A stretch of 64,000 nucleotides of DNA from Cristatella mucedo (GCA_009760855.2 WPIO01000028.1:250001-314000); one strand, 5' to 3'; counted from the first letter of the stretch, positions 35,420-47,904 are shown. Made by a program: numbers and translations. The notes: generated by a model from the letters alone, not told the origin.

Positions 35420-35650
35420 TCTCTCTATCGATCGATCAACCGAGAGCCATTGCAGCTCTTTCAACAAAAGATACACATTGGTGAACCTCTTGGATTCGTT
35501 AGCTAGCCTTGCAGCCATATTCATCACGAGCTGTGTAGACTTAATTGCGTTTTTCTGTTGCCCAAACAAAACGGACTTACCGTAATCCAGCTTAGACAGA
35601 ACCAGCGAGCTAGTTAGATTTTTAGCAAGCCACCGTATTGAACAGCCCTT
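35420..35650 (-). mobile_element. Fragment of a different L2/CR1-like LINE
   Basis: The minus frame reads LDYGKSVLFGQQKNAIKSTQ, NMAARLANESKRF and LLKELQWLSVDRSIERKIL. This is the same part of the LINE C-terminus as L2-A but clearly a different family (NMAARL and LLKELxWL wording). It abuts the 5' end of the neighbouring L2-A copy. Confidence 0.65.
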
Positions 35651-35754
35651 ACTATTAGACCGGCGTTGAACGTGATGGCCAACTATGGTAGGACGAGCCC
35701 TCTTCGAGCCATCACAAAGTATATCTGCCTAACGTGAAGGCGTTTGCGGACATT

Positions 35755-35835
35755 CAAAATAATAATAATGGTAAAACACGTGTTTACCTCTCTAAGAGAA
35801 TTAAATTTATTTATAGGCACTTTAAAAATGCTGGA
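35755..35835 (-). mobile_element. L2-A-like 3'-terminal fragment, diverged
   Basis: AATAATAATAATGG, then CTCTAAGAGAATTAAATTTA and TTATAGGCACTTTAAAAATG, the degraded hairpin arms. Confidence 0.55.
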
Positions 35836-36407
35836 ATTTATTAACATCAAGCTTGATACCGGTAGGGAGATCGTTACACCATCTTGGAGGAGATCTCTTG
35901 AGATGAGAATCGTGCAATGGCTCTAGTTTGCTTACGTTATAATAGCACTCAGACGCTGGAACTCAGGTTTTGATTGAGGTGACGATTAGTTTGTCGCTCG
36001 TGTCCGTTGTATAAGCGCGAAAAGCCAGACTGGCCTTCAAACAGGGAATTCATTAGCAACTTTTTTCTCAAGGGGCCCGTCTTTGTGCAGGAACGTGTAC
36101 CTGTAGCTCACGAATGGCTCGACGCTGAGTTGTTCTCTCGGATTCTGCCCCTGCCAGCCTGCTTTAGACTCTGGGTAACATTATATATATCTTTCGATTA
36201 TTATGTTATGCTGCTTTGGAACCCATTGAAGGAGAGCGTGGGGGTGTGCTATCTCCTAGTCAGCCTTCAGCACTTTGGTTAAGCGAAAGAGCCAATGCAC
36301 AGAGCTTCCGTGTGAGTGACGTCAATTAAGGGCTACGAAGGACTGGTCCACGCCAATGATGCCAACCTCATTCTGAGCTGGTTTAATAAATGAAAAAATT
36401 AATATAA

Positions 36408-36566
36408 TAATTTAATAGCCTCATCTATATAGTGGCCGAAGAGACTAAACGGCTATCACCACCGCTTGCAGTAGGCAATAAAGGATCGTCCAGTGTGGGA
36501 TTCGAATCTACGACCGACCTCGGTCGTGAAGAGTGAGTGCCATACCTGCTGGACTGTCACGGCCCA
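36408..36566 (-). mobile_element. SINE-A
   Basis: TTTAATAGCCTCATCTATAT, GGCTATCACCACCGCTTGCA, GGGATTCGAATCTACGACC and the head ending GACTGTCACGGCCC. Confidence 0.8.
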
Positions 36567-36611
36567 TAATAGGTGGGCCATGGATCTCTGGCCACCCTTA
36601 CGATAAGGCGT

Positions 36612-36672
36612 ATACAATATTTAGATAGCACCCCAAGAGAACTAAAGCTCCTCTAAGCGAATCACATGTCGG
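36612..36672 (-). mobile_element. SINE-B or L2-A tail fragment
   Basis: TAGCACCCCAAGAGAACTAA and CTCCTCTAAGCGAATCACAT. Too short to assign to SINE or LINE. Confidence 0.4.
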
Positions 36673-37150
36673 CGTAAACCTAGGTAGTAAAGAAATATAT
36701 ACTATGTATCTTCAAGCACAATGATACACATGTTCAGTGGAAAAACTTATGTTTAGCGGTAGAGGTGTTGTCGTGGTAGCTTGCCGATGTCATAGCTGAC
36801 ATAATATTAGCAAATTTACTCCATTCCTAGATAGATTAACGGGATCATTCCAGATGTATTTAGCACTTCAGCCCGAATTATAATCATGCAGCTTTTTAGT
36901 CAACAGTTGCTACTCAAAAGTGCATAACAAGTTTCACGGCGGCAGTAAATACAGGCTTTCTAATTTAACTCGATCGTAAATTAAAATGCCGGCTACTAGT
37001 AAATAAGCCTGCTCATTAGTATTTTCATGACAATCTCAGAAGTAGAGTATGGAATAATTAGCAGCCACAGGCGCTACTGGCGGAGCAGGCTACCAATGCA
37101 AAAGCCGATCCACACGTCCCGAAAAAGCAATACAACGCTGCCTTGTTTCT

Positions 37151-37245
37151 CCAGCCCACGGTCTGCAGCATCGGTGTCAGGCTCTCTCACCTGACGACCC
37201 AGGTCGCGGGTTCAAGTCCTTCGCCACCAGCCAGCGAGGAATGAC
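37151..37245 (+). mobile_element. tRNA-like SINE head fragment
   Basis: CACCTGACGACCCAGGTCGC and GGGTTCAAGTCCTTCGCC look like the palindrome and B box of SINE-A, without the body or tail. Confidence 0.4.
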
Positions 37246-37744
37246 GCTTCGCCAGGCCACTGAGGTTTGGCCAGTCTTTAGAGATTGGATTGCAGCAGCA
37301 CTGTTCGGAAAGAGAGGGACGACGGGTCGGCGAGCCGTGAGGAGGGCCGGCTGATCTCCAGCGGTCGGCGGAGTAGCGCTGCTGCTGCTGCTTCCTGAGA
37401 CCAGGGCCTCCTCACTCGAGAGCCAGGCTCCAGGCAGCAAATGATCTGGATGGTGCTTGCATGAGCAGTTCGCTGTATGGCATGATGCAATTGCATCGCC
37501 TTCAAGGGGGTGCAGGTTACTGCAGCTTTATGGCTAGTCGTGTAACTAAAAATGAAGGTCGTGACACTCAAGATGTAATGCACTTCAAAGCACTGACTTA
37601 AGGCCCAGTTATCTACTGTCTACAGCTTTGTAGCCACGGCTGATGCAACTGTGTGAGGTGGGCAGGCAGCAGGATTTACCACGATCGCTGAAGCAAGTAG
37701 CTTCAAACTTGAGCGCAGCCTAGGGGCTGTCTTACCTGGTTTGT

Positions 37745-38385
37745 TCTAATAATAATACAACTACCAATACTGCTAATAATAATACGGTTGTATGTAGCAC
37801 CTTAAAAGAACTAAATCTCTTTCTGTGCACTTTACATATGCTGCAAAGGAAGCATGTCAACCGGTTAGTCATAACATGCACAGTGTCAGCATGCACAATC
37901 ACATAAAGGACCATCGAAACGGACCCAGCAAATGCTGTGAGGAACAGGTACGTTTTAGCTTCTTTTTTAATGCCGCCAAGTCAAGGGCTGCCGTGACGTC
38001 AGTCGGAAGTTCGTTCCAGGCTTTGGGAGCATACACACTCAAAGACACGGTCTCCAATGGATTTGAGGCTAGTTTGAGGCACCACTACACGACCTGAGTC
38101 AGAATAGTAGGTTCTACGTTGCCTAGCCTGATTAGGAAGTAGTTTTGGTAGGTAGGCTGGAGAAAGAGAATGAAGAGACCTTAGAGTGAGTGACAAAGCC
38201 TTGAAGTCGATACGCTGCTTGATGGGGAGCCAGTGGAGGTCGGTAAGAAGTAGGGCGATGTGGTGGTAACTGTGACGTTCACGACAGACGCGCCTAGAGT
38301 TTTCGACCAACTGCAATCGCCTTATTGCACAGGCAGGAAGACCGTGCGAGCGGGGAGCCACCGAAGTCGAGACGGGATGAAGGAA
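37745..38385 (-). mobile_element. L2-A LINE 3' half
   Basis: AATAATAATA tract, hairpin variant, 3'UTR and C-terminal coding with ALLLTDLHWLPIKQRIDFKA and LHSLSPAYLPKLLPNQARQR (37999-38350, minus). 5'-truncated at about 38385. Confidence 0.8.
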
Positions 38386-39385
38386 CCCGAACACGAAAAT
38401 AAGCCCACACATACTGTTTAAGCCAGCATAACCTTGCGTGCATGCAGCCATGCATACAGCCATGCATGCACCTGTAGCAGTCGATGTCGAGCAGAAATTG
38501 ACCTTTTCAGGCATTTTTGTACACGTGCTTCAGGGTATCGTACAAAATCCAAATAGCACCTAGTGCACGATGTACGAGAATCAGGCCGAGGAGAATCAGG
38601 TCCACACGGTGGCTTCAACTCCAAGGCGCATTAAGGCAGCAACCAGCAGCCTGGCTGCTGGGCAGCAGGAGGACGAGAGAGCTCGACAATGGCGGCAGCT
38701 GCCATCGTTACCCGGCTTGGGTTACCCGGCTGCCGGGGCTGCATTGATACACTCAGAAGCACTGGACTGCTGAATAGACTGTGGGCAGCATCGTGGGCTA
38801 TTTAGCCTAGCCGAGCTAAATGACTAGCTGCCGGTCGGTCTCTGCATGGGTGTAAAGGAGCAGCCAAACAAAGATGCACACGCGCTGCGGCTCATTGGCC
38901 AGCTGCCGCGAGCACCTGCCCAGGCTCTGTGCATCCAGCTGTGTTTACTTTGTGTAGTAGTAGCCAGGTTAGCCTCGGGGCTCGGGCACTCACACCTCGC
39001 GAGCGCACGGATGGCGGGCAAGCGCTTGGCAGCCGGGCAGGCCCGGGCTGCTGCCTGGCTGATGCCGGCACGACGTTCCTCACGTTACGGAAGCCTCGTT
39101 TCGGCTGACCATTCACCGGCGAGCCGAGAGCCTTTCGTCATCGGAGCCGCCGGTCGATCGCTGGCAGGCCGACGACGTCGGCGTCGCCTTGCTTTTGTAG
39201 CCTGTCGCCTGCCCCTCCCTCCTCCATCTCTCTCCCGTCATACGGTGTCCAATCCTGTCCTCTAGTCTCATTCCCTTGCTCTCGTCTTCTCTCTTCTCCC
39301 CTTTGCTCCATTTGCTCCCTCTCTCAGTAAGAATTAGCAAACACACTGAAACACGAAATCCTTTCAAGTCGTACTGCAATCCATC

Positions 39386-39530
39386 AAGCTGGTTTGGGCC
39401 AGTGGTTAAGGTGCTCGCCCCGACCCCAAGGCCTGGCCGAGGTAGTGGGCTCGAGCCCCGTGGCATACGTGAAGCTCTCGAGGAGTAGAGATTTAAGTTC
39501 TCCTACGGCGCTATACAAATGAGTTATATT
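39386..39530 (+). mobile_element. SINE-B, near full length
   Basis: GCTGGTTTGGGCCAGTGGTT, AGTGGGCTCGAGCCCCGTGG and AAGTTCTCCTACGGCGCTAT. Confidence 0.8.
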
Positions 39531-39670
39531 TTTTAAAAGACTAGCCCGGATCCTGGATAGCTTCGCTGCACATGCATGCGTTTCAAAGACCAAGCGAGCA
39601 AGATTGGCAGAAGTAAGAATGGTGACAGTGCTAGCTGGCAGAGCTCATCGTCAGGTAATAAATACTAAAC

Positions 39671-39748
39671 CCTAGTTTGGCACAGGGGATAAGGTGCTCG
39701 CCTTTAACGACCGAGGCCAAAGGTCGGCTTAAGTTCTCTTATAATTCA
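39671..39748 (+). mobile_element. SINE-B head fragment
   Basis: CCTAGTTTGGCACAGGGGAT, AAGGTGCTCGCC, then a direct jump to TTAAGTTCTCTTATAATTCA. It abuts an inverted SINE-B. Confidence 0.6.
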
Positions 39749-39875
39749 ATTGCATACTCCCCCCAAGAGAACTTAATCTCTATTCAGGTGCTTCACATTT
39801 GCCTCGGGGCTCGAGCCCACGACCTCAGCCAGGCCTTGGGGTGGGGGTGAACACCTTAACCGTTAGACCAAACCT
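39741..39875 (-). mobile_element. SINE-B, near full length
   Basis: CCAAGAGAACTTAATCTCTA, GGGGCTCGAGCCCACGACCT and CACCTTAACCGTTAGACCAA. Confidence 0.8.
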
Positions 39876-39910
39876 CTAGGGTGCTATCCATATAAATGAT
39901 AAATATATAT

Positions 39911-39913
<3 letters not shown>

Positions 39914-39955
<42 letters not shown>

Positions 39956-39980
39956 AACACACACACACACACACACATAT
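39914..39980. repeat. (CA)n microsatellite
   Basis: Two pure (CA) runs separated by an AAACAAAC interruption. Confidence 0.93.
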
Positions 39981-40591
39981 ATACACATACATACGAATAT
40001 ATAGTCTGCAAATCTGCTGTAAGCATTACAGACAAAGCACAAGATGTGAACGAGTGGCCGGGAAGGGCCTCATCACTCTTATGAGTATTTTACTTAGGTT
40101 GCAAGTAATTAGAAAGAATTAGCAGGGAATAGAGTAGTAGCATGCAACCGATTAATGGACTACATAATTTCTCCCGGGGCGACTTTTGGATTCTTGTTCA
40201 AATACTTGCACTATGCATTTGCTCACTCAACAATCTCTTTTCCTGACAAAAGTTAGAGCTTGGTACTACTCTCAGCTACTGAAAAAGAGCTCTCGACCGT
40301 GTCCCAACTTCAGCCCATCGATTTTTGACGACTCGTAAAGTAGATTGCTAAGGTTCCTGCAGTGCGTGGATCGCCTCTACATGGAAGATTCGACAGCTGT
40401 TTTTAAATGGCAGAGCTCCCATGTTAACGGCAGGTTGAAACGGCTTATGCCTCCACAGAGGCACACCCATAATTAAACCAATAAAGAGCCGGATCTTGGC
40501 ACTGCCCAGACAGCCAATCGCAGGAGGGCTAAACAGGCATACCTTCAGGCTGATCCTAGGAGTGGCTAGGATGGGTTCCTTCGTTAATACT

Positions 40592-40747
40592 AGCTGATTC
40601 AACAGCCTCTTTGTATAGCGACAGAAGAGCCTTTGAGGCTATCATCGCCACTTGCACCGGCAACAAAGGATCGCCCACCGCACGATTCGAGCCCACGACC
40701 TCGGGGCCGAGGTCGTGAAAAGCGACAGCCTAACCCAGTGTGGCACC
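40592..40747 (-). mobile_element. SINE-A, left member of an inverted pair
   Basis: GCTGATTCAACAGCCTCTTT, GACAGAAGAGCCTTTGAGGC, CACGATTCGAGCCCACGACC, palindrome CACGACCTCGGGGCCGAGGT CGTG. Confidence 0.82.
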
Positions 40748-40810
40748 ATGGCATTGCATTTACACGTGCTGCAGATTACAGGGCATCAACGATTCCTTTT
40801 CCGGTTCTTA

Positions 40811-40968
40811 GCCTCGGTGTGAGGAGTGTTCGCACCTCACGAGACCCGGGTCTTGGGTTCGGGTCGTGCAGTCGGCCATTCTTTGTTACCACCTGCAAGT
40901 GGCAGTGATAGCCGCTACGGCTCTTCTGACTCTTCTGACTGTAAACGAGGCTGTATAATGAGCTGATC
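40811..40968 (+). mobile_element. SINE-A, right member of an inverted pair
   Basis: GCCTCGGTGTGAGGAG head, GGGTTCGGGTCGTGC B box, GTGATAGCCGCTACGGCTCT and GAGGCTGTATAATGAGCTGA tail. It faces the copy at 40592 across a 63-bp spacer. Confidence 0.75.
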
Positions 40969-41315
40969 TTTACTTTATTTTTATAACTTTCATCGACCCC
41001 TGGTGTAGTGCAGTCTAGATAACCATTGAAGGATTTACGATTAAGGATGGAGCCTATAAAAACTCTCTCTAAATGCAGAAACCAAGGTTTAAGGATTTTG
41101 AGGAAATTTACTCTGAAAATTAGTGCCTGCTACGGACTTCAGCGTAGGACTTCAACTGAGCCAGGAATTCAACTGAGCCACAGTCCTTGGTGGAACCCAG
41201 CGAACGACAGAAGGCGACCCATATTCAGAGTACTGCACGAGAGCTCCGCCGAGAGGCTGGCTTCTCCATGTCTTCTTTCTCGGCCGAAGGCTGGCACATT
41301 AGCATTCACCACGGC

Positions 41316-41394
41316 TGCTGCTGCTGCTGCTGCTGCTGCAGCTGCTGCTGCTGCCGCCGCCGCCGCCGCCGCTGCTGCTGCTGCTGCTGCTGTG
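41316..41394. repeat. (CTG)n/(CCG)n trinucleotide tract
   Basis: GCT repeats, then GCC repeats, then GCT again. Poly-Ala or poly-Cys frames here are unsupported. Confidence 0.9.
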
Positions 41395-41578
41395 GTCCCC
41401 TCTCACCTTTCAGAGTGGTCGGAAAACAAGGAAGGACCGTCTGCACTACAATTCCGTTGAATAGGGGCAGTTGTGTTCGGATGTTTGCCGTTGGTGCTGG
41501 ATGCCCGAGTTCAATTGCCAAGATCAACAGCAAGTATCTTCCGGCTATCAAGAGAAAGCGAGACGAGAGCCACTTTTA

Positions 41579-41648
41579 AGCTCAATTCATGCCGAACCTC
41601 CGGTCCTGCATTAAGCTCAATTTATGCCGAACCTCCGGTCCTGCATTC
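41579..41648. repeat. 35-bp tandem duplication
   Basis: AAGCTCAATTCATGCCGAAC and AAGCTCAATTTATGCCGAAC units, each followed by CTCCGGTCCTGCATT; nearly identical. Confidence 0.85.
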
Positions 41649-42511
41649 GCTCGGCCTTATTTGCCATTCGTTAATCGCTGAGAGGTCGCCGAGCCGAGAG
41701 CCTGAAGGACGCGTGCTGCTGCTGCTGCTGCACTGAGCTTTCAGCTACCTTCTCAAGGGGCTCTTGTTTTCAAGTGCTCTCGCTCAATTAAATCGCTGTC
41801 ATCACAGCTTGCTGGCTGCCTGACATGCTATCGGCATGATCAGCAAGGCTTCAGGCTTCAGGCTGCAGGCCTCAGCCAGCAGCCGGTGCCACTCCAGCGA
41901 CCCTGACAATGCTGTGGCAGTGCTGTGGTCAACCTGACAGCTGAGTCAGCTGCTCTCACCTCCACCAATGGTACCTACCGATGGTGGTGGCATCAGCAGT
42001 CCTTCCTTCCCCCACCCAGATTGGCAGCCCGAGTGGTAAACGAGATTGCTTCTTAGTTACAAATGTCTTTTATCACCGAGTCAAGCAAGCAGCTGACACG
42101 ATCACCTTATGTGAAGCTGCAGCTGATCTGAGAAAGGCTGTGTCTCCTGCTGGTGTGGACCACCAACGTTACATAGGCTGTGGCTGCACGATCAGTTGCT
42201 GCAGCTTTTGTGCACAGGTCGGCGCCGTTCACCGATACTTAAAAAAGAGTGGCCTGCGAAAGTCTGCCGACGCTGCTGCTGTATGTAGCAACCGTAAACG
42301 TATACTGCTTACTGCCATGACCCAGGTGTTCCATCTGGCTCCTAGCTCTCCAACTCTGTCCATTCTACTTCTTTCTCTTGTCTCTTGGTTCTCTTCTCTC
42401 CCCTCTCTCCCTAACTCTCTCTTTCCGTGTCCTCTCTTTTTTCTGTCCTCTCCCCAATCTGTCTCTTCAATATTTCTCCCTGCTCTTCTCTCCCCACCTC
42501 TCTCTCTCTTC

Positions 42512-42516
42512 TCTCC

Positions 42517-42592
<76 letters not shown>
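42512..42592. repeat. (TC)n microsatellite
   Basis: About 38 TC copies, preceded by a long CT-rich stretch from 42360. Confidence 0.95.
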
Positions 42593-42596
<4 letters not shown>

Positions 42597-43178
42597 TCTC
42601 TAACATTATGCACTCGATACATGTATTTACGAGGGCACACATGTACCTGCATATGCCCAAATTTACATTTTGCTAAACCTTTTCGTTATGCCTGTTGCTT
42701 TCCCATAAGGCGGCTACGTCTTGTCATCTTCCGGTTTCCTTGGCTTTTTGCACCTCGATGGATTTCGTGACTGTCAAGACACTGAACTTCCTGGTGTCCA
42801 GAATCAGCTGAGAAAGATTCCGGCGGTAAGCAGACCCCTCGGTGTGTCTCTGTGGGCAGGCTGGCAAGGCTGCCTAGCTGCTTCTTCATTGGATACGAAA
42901 GTAACTTTACAAGGGAGACAAGTAGGAAGATGAACAGGAAGAAGCAAAACAAGGCAAAAACGAGAAGGAGAAATGCACACAAAATGGAGGGACGTTTCCA
43001 AGGCGACGGGGCAATGGAGCACTGTAACCACGAGTGGCATCCTTAGTTCTCCTGGGTGCAAACGCACGACGTGCCGAGCCGGACTCCTAGAGGACCAGGC
43101 AGTCACCTGAGAGCCCAAAGCCAAGGTTGCGCCACACCGAGTGATAGAGAGGCGTGCCGGGCTGGCTGCAGAAGTCAC

Positions 43179-43179
<1 letters not shown>

Positions 43180-43231
<52 letters not shown>
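43180..43231. repeat. (GT)n microsatellite
   Basis: About 25 GT copies. Confidence 0.95.
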
Positions 43232-43234
<3 letters not shown>

Positions 43235-44439
43235 CTGCCGTACACGGCTATTGTTCGGCTGAGTGTAGTCTTGGTGCCCCAGACCTGCATGGGGGGGGGT
43301 ACTGCTCTATGCCACACACGGAGCCAAACCTAATCCAGTTGCCGAGGTTTTAAGCTATCGGCATGTCTGGGAGCATCAGGCTGCTGTTCAAGCTGCTGTG
43401 AAGCCACAGTAGAACTGCCGGCTCGGCTTTACCAATTCAGCTCAGACCTGCCCTCTCCGCTAGGCTCTGACGACGAGCCTGAGAGCGTCGGCAGCTTTCT
43501 CCAGCTTTGGCCATTGGCTCGATGATCCTCGATGATCGAGTGCTCCTCCCCCCTGCCTGGATCTTACACACGTATACACAGGCAGCAGCAGCAGCCGGTA
43601 AACAGCTGCCGGGCGGTTGCCTGTCGAGCCAATTCAAGAGCAGCAGACGGTAGCCTCAATCAGATTCGCCAGGCTCTATCTATCTGTCTATCTTTAGAGC
43701 GTTGACTACTCATCGCTATCTGTTTGCTGTGAACTGCCAGACACCAGCCTCCGCGATGTGCTAACCTAAACCAACCGGGCCCCAGCTTGGCTATGTTCAT
43801 CTTTGCAGTGAGAGCAGTCTTTTTGGGCTAAGCTAGTCTGACGAAATTTCTTGCATGTGCCAACGATCTTGCAACCTCTACATGACAGTTTAAATCGCCA
43901 ACGATGGCATCTGTGTCGACGGCCACGCCGCACCTTTTTCAAAAGTATGACCCAGGAACATCGAGAATGGAATAAATGCACGAAAGGTCCGTCATATCAA
44001 AGTACGCTGCTCGACAACAAATGGATCGACGATCGACGAAGGATCGAATGCCGCGATTGCACATGAAAAGTACTCACGTACAGCATCGCTAGGTTTTGTT
44101 CCACACTAGCAGAGAAAGAGCAAGCAGCTTACCCATTTAGGAGCAGTCTACACGGGGCGGGCGGGCGGCTGAGGCAGAGGCATGAGGCAGAGGCACGGTG
44201 CACATCCCTCGGAGTCTGAATTAGGGCCCAGCTGCTCCTTCCTTGCACTGGCCTGCTAATTGGTTGCAGCCAGCAAGGTATTTAGGTACTGCTGAGGGAG
44301 GGGAAAAGTAATCCAAGCACCTTGTGCAAAATACAAAATCCACTGTTGGGATTAACTCAGAACCGATGCTCTTATCGGCGCCCTTGTTTCTCCACGACTA
44401 CTGAGTCTATCACTTTCCACGGAGCAGCCTGCTTAATGG

Positions 44440-46075
44440 CTCGCCTGCAAACGAATTCAGCTCGATCGCTAGCACCGGTCGCCAGCACAGGGCCCTTCGA
44501 GTCCATTCTGGCAGCCACACACCGGGCTCTGCAGCATGGCTACGACCAGATCCTTCTGGAGTGCCTCTCCACACGTCTAGGCATCGCTGGCACAGCGCTA
44601 AACTGGCTAAGGTCCTGCCTCGAGGAGAAATGCCAGTGAGAAGTGTAGATGCAAACGGCAGGCGGTCGTCTGGGGAGCCCATCAAGCACAAGGCACCGCG
44701 CAGGGCTCGTTCTTAGGCCCCTTTATTTTCACTATCTATGCTCTCCCCCTGGCCGTTGTCGGGGCCCAATGGAATCTAGGCTTTCATCTCTACGCCAACG
44801 GCAACTAGCTCTACTAGTCCTTCGACCTTTCTTAGCCTTGCACCTTATTGACTCACTTAATTCTCTTGCTGGTGTACCGACGACATTCGCGTTTGATGGC
44901 TACCGAATTCCTGAAGCTTAACGATGATTGAACCAATCTAATAGTTATGGGCAAACTTAGTGCTACCAGAAAGTTGGAAGACCTCGCCCTCAAGACAGGT
45001 TTAGCTAGCAGCACTCGCGTGATGTCGGCCTGTAATCAAAGCTTGCTATTCCAAAACAACTTGCCATTAGACGAGAGTAGATTTCTTTTACTGCTAAGTC
45101 TGCATACTTTTATCTAAGGAACATCGCCAAAATCAGGGCCTGTTTAGGTCAGAGAACGACAGCCAAACAAGTTCACGTGCTTAGTCATTGCGTCTAGAGT
45201 ATTAGAGTTCCCATGGTTCAGAACCCCAGCCGATGTCCTTAATCGCTTGCAGCTGGTGCAAAACCCAGCAGCTCCTCTGGACTGTCATCTGCAGGCGCAT
45301 CAACCCACTTCTGTACGAGATTCACCGGCTTCCTATCGAACATAGAGTTGATCGACTTCAAACTCCTCAGTACGGCTTCACAGGTCACTTCACTGCTTGC
45401 ACAGGCCTACCTACCCTACCTCTCCTACCTCTGTGGCCCTCCAGTGTGCAATCACACTACCAGGCCTTCAGCAGCTGCTCATCTCGCACCTTTCGCCGCA
45501 TAAAATGAAAATCTGTCGGTGATAGTGGCTTCAGCTCGTCTATACAGGGTGGTTGCTTTTCACGACCTCGGTTCCGAGGTCGTGGGTTCGAATCCTGCGG
45601 TGGGCAATCCTTTATCGCAGCTGCAAGTGGCAGTGCTAGCCATAAAGGCTCTTCTGTCGCTATGCAAAAGAGGCTGTTGAATCAGCAAGTATTTTTTTTA
45701 ACACCAACAGACTGTAGATTCCGGCTACAATGTTCGGTTGGTAATGACCTTACAACTTTCAAATCTCAGCTAAAGACACATTGGTTCCGCCTTGGCCTTT
45801 CCTTTCGTCTCAGTTAATTTTCGGTGCTTCGCAAGAGTAACTGCACACGAGTATGTGCATATTACTAGGCAGAGGTCTTACTATCCGGTGGCCGCGAGTT
45901 TGATTCATGTTTGTTTTAGCTTGCTGGGCTAAGAATGGCACTCGTTTGTGCTTGCAGTGCATGAAACCAACCCTTTGCTCTCGAGTCTCGCTTTCGGCCA
46001 GTTGCAAAACGCCCAGGTAGAGATTAGGTTCTCTTTGATCGCTAAGCAAACAATGAATTATTATTTCTATTATTC
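44440..46075 (+). pseudogene. L2 LINE fragment with RT remnants, split by a SINE-A
   Basis: Remnants in order: STRLGIAGTALNWLRS (44500-44640), GSFLGPLYFTIYALPLAVVG-like residues after frameshifts, and a ruined catalytic box (YANGN instead of YADDT). These are followed by KLxDD.TNLIVMGK, the RLQLVQNPA region, and, after the SINE-A at 45548-45686, DLTTFKSQLKTHWFRLAF (45750-45800). A hairpin-type 3' end with ATTATTATT closes it near 46010-46075. Multiple stops show it is long dead. Confidence 0.7.
45548..45686 (+). mobile_element. SINE-A inserted in an L2 fragment
   Basis: CACGACCTCGGTTCCGAGGT CGTG palindrome, GGGTTCGAATCCTGCGGTGG B box, AAAGGCTCTTCTGTCGCTAT, AGGCTGTTGAATCAGC tail. Confidence 0.82.
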
Positions 46076-47384
46076 TACCCGGCTAGTGATCTTGTGCTTA
46101 GTGTCAGAAACTTTGACCTCGAGCAGAGCTTACAAGTAATGCTTTTCTTTACAGCTACACGTTAGCTTAAAAGACAGCCGAGACCCTTCTGCAAAATTTA
46201 AAAGGAATAGCAGAAGCCACAAAGGAGTGACCGATGGCTAATCAGTATCTGAAGCCAAGAGCTGGAGAAGGCATTGCATGGCCTAATGGGGCACACTGTG
46301 AGGCTTAGCAACAGCTGGTGCAACTACTGCATCGCCTATAGCAGCTGCAGTGGCTGCAGCAGCAGCTACACCTTCCAGCAGCTACAGCTGCAGCTTAGGC
46401 GGCAGCAGCAACAGCAGTGGTCTCAGCTGCAGCAGGTCTTAGGAGGCACTTCAACTTCTGTGGTTGAGATTGAGGAAGGATAGCCGGTTTAAGTAGCACT
46501 GGGAAGGGGGTGCCTGGATGGTGGGTGATTTAGGGACTGTAGTGGCAGTGCATCGTCTGCTGGCGACAGTTCAATGGGCTGTCTTCTCAACTGACGTTGA
46601 CAAACGACCACGTGGAATCCGATTCGTGCGGTAGAGACTTTGATCTTCAGCCATCAGGGTAAAACGTTCAATAGGTCAAGCAAGCACTTTTTTCCTCCCT
46701 GCCTGCTTTTTATTTGGCTTCGACCAGCTTGGGCAGCAAGTGACCGGCACTGCTTCCCTTCACCATTCGGCAGGGGCAGAACCGGTTTGAAGGCAAATGC
46801 CTCCGAAGTTCACCGCCCGGTTTGCTGAAGTCACTCGTTGTGGACTGCATCAGAACGCTCGCGCGATGGCCCGAAATTTCGTGATTGCACACAAAAAGAT
46901 AGAGCAGTGCAATATGCACTGCAAGTTGGAGTTTCGATTTCTTGCAGATTTTCGGCAGATTTAAGTGTGGATTGCAGTAGTGGCCAGCATCTTTGCAGCC
47001 CATTCGTTCGAGGATGTGAGCGCAATGGCGGGACAATTGTTGAGTGCATTATAATAACCATGTACTAGAATGTTCGCTTGAGATTCGAGCTTCACACTGT
47101 TGATTTCCATCGATGTTAGCTTAACCAGTTCGGATTGTGGCAAATTGCTGGGAGAAGGGTTTAAGGTGAATCGCGTTGAATTGTGGCTTTTCGCTGCACA
47201 CCTCTAAGGCTTACTTTACATACATCTTAATGTAAGTAATTCGAGCTGTGCGTGTAAGTCACAAAATAAAAAAATAAAAAAAAGGTCATTCCAAGTGCAG
47301 AGAAGAATGTCGGCCACTATCATATCGGCACCGAGAGAAACGTTGAAAATTAAGATGCACTTTATGCATGCTACAGCTGCCTCT
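46076..47384. other. No gene recognised
   Basis: Contains a CAG-rich patch (46330-46440) giving a short Gln-rich frame, and AT-rich sequence near 47260-47290. No repeats assigned. Confidence 0.45.
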
Positions 47385-47500
47385 GTACCTCTTTAGCCGT
47401 TTAGGCTGTGAGTGCGCTATACAAAACTCTCCTGCGTAGCACCCACATAGTCTTTATGACTTTGTGGAGTTACAGACGGAGATACATTACATTACATTTC
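47385..47500 (+). mobile_element. L2-B LINE 3' end
   Basis: AGCCGTTTAGGCTGTGAGTG, GCGCTATACAAAACTCTCCT, CATAGTCTTTATGACTTTGT and the ACATTACATTACATT tail. Confidence 0.8.
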
Positions 47501-47689
47501 TGGAGAGCAGCAGGTACATTGCCATTTCATGAATTAGAATAAAACTGGCTAAACCAAAAAATGAAGTTTCGTCATATGCATCATCGAGGGTTTTATGGCC
47601 GGCAACGTTTGGCAGAAATCCGGTTGTTATTCCTGGTGGCATTTGCTCTGCCCATGTGAGGTTTTTCTTTTGCATGCTAAAGCGTGCTG

Positions 47690-47770
47690 CAGGTAATGCA
47701 TGTTGTCACTAACCAATTGACATGCTTCAGCATATATCAAGTACCCTAGAAAGCGCCCTGCACTCGCGGT
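47690..47770 (+). mobile_element. L2-A-like 3'UTR fragment
   Basis: ATGTTGTCACTAACCAATTG, then CATGCTTCAGCATATATCAA and a partial CTAGAAAGCGCCC segment, like the 3'UTR of other copies. Very short. Confidence 0.45.
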
Positions 47771-47904
47771 CCATGACTCATTGGCGGCTTTCTACTCGAA
47801 TATGACCTCTGGAAATGATTCCTCACTAAAGAATGATATGGTATCAGCATCGGTAGCAATGTAGCAATATCAGAGAAGCAATACAAGGTATCTTAAGTAA
47901 GATC

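Larger units (their letters stand above)
38386..44439. other. Mostly unassigned DNA outside the listed repeats
   Basis: Includes a 139-codon plus frame at 38846-39265 and a Cys-rich minus frame at 43766-43981, neither recognised. CT-rich low complexity occupies 42360-42510. Confidence 0.45.

Noticed and set aside
38846-39265. 139-codon plus frame
   Set aside because: No known motif and composition typical of GC-rich non-coding DNA, with a competing frame on the other strand.
43766-43981. Cys-rich minus frame with CxxC pairs, possible zinc-binding peptide
   Set aside because: Short, the plus strand is equally open, and spacing does not match a family I recognise; an overlapping frame reads like a weak VGDLNC endonuclease remnant.
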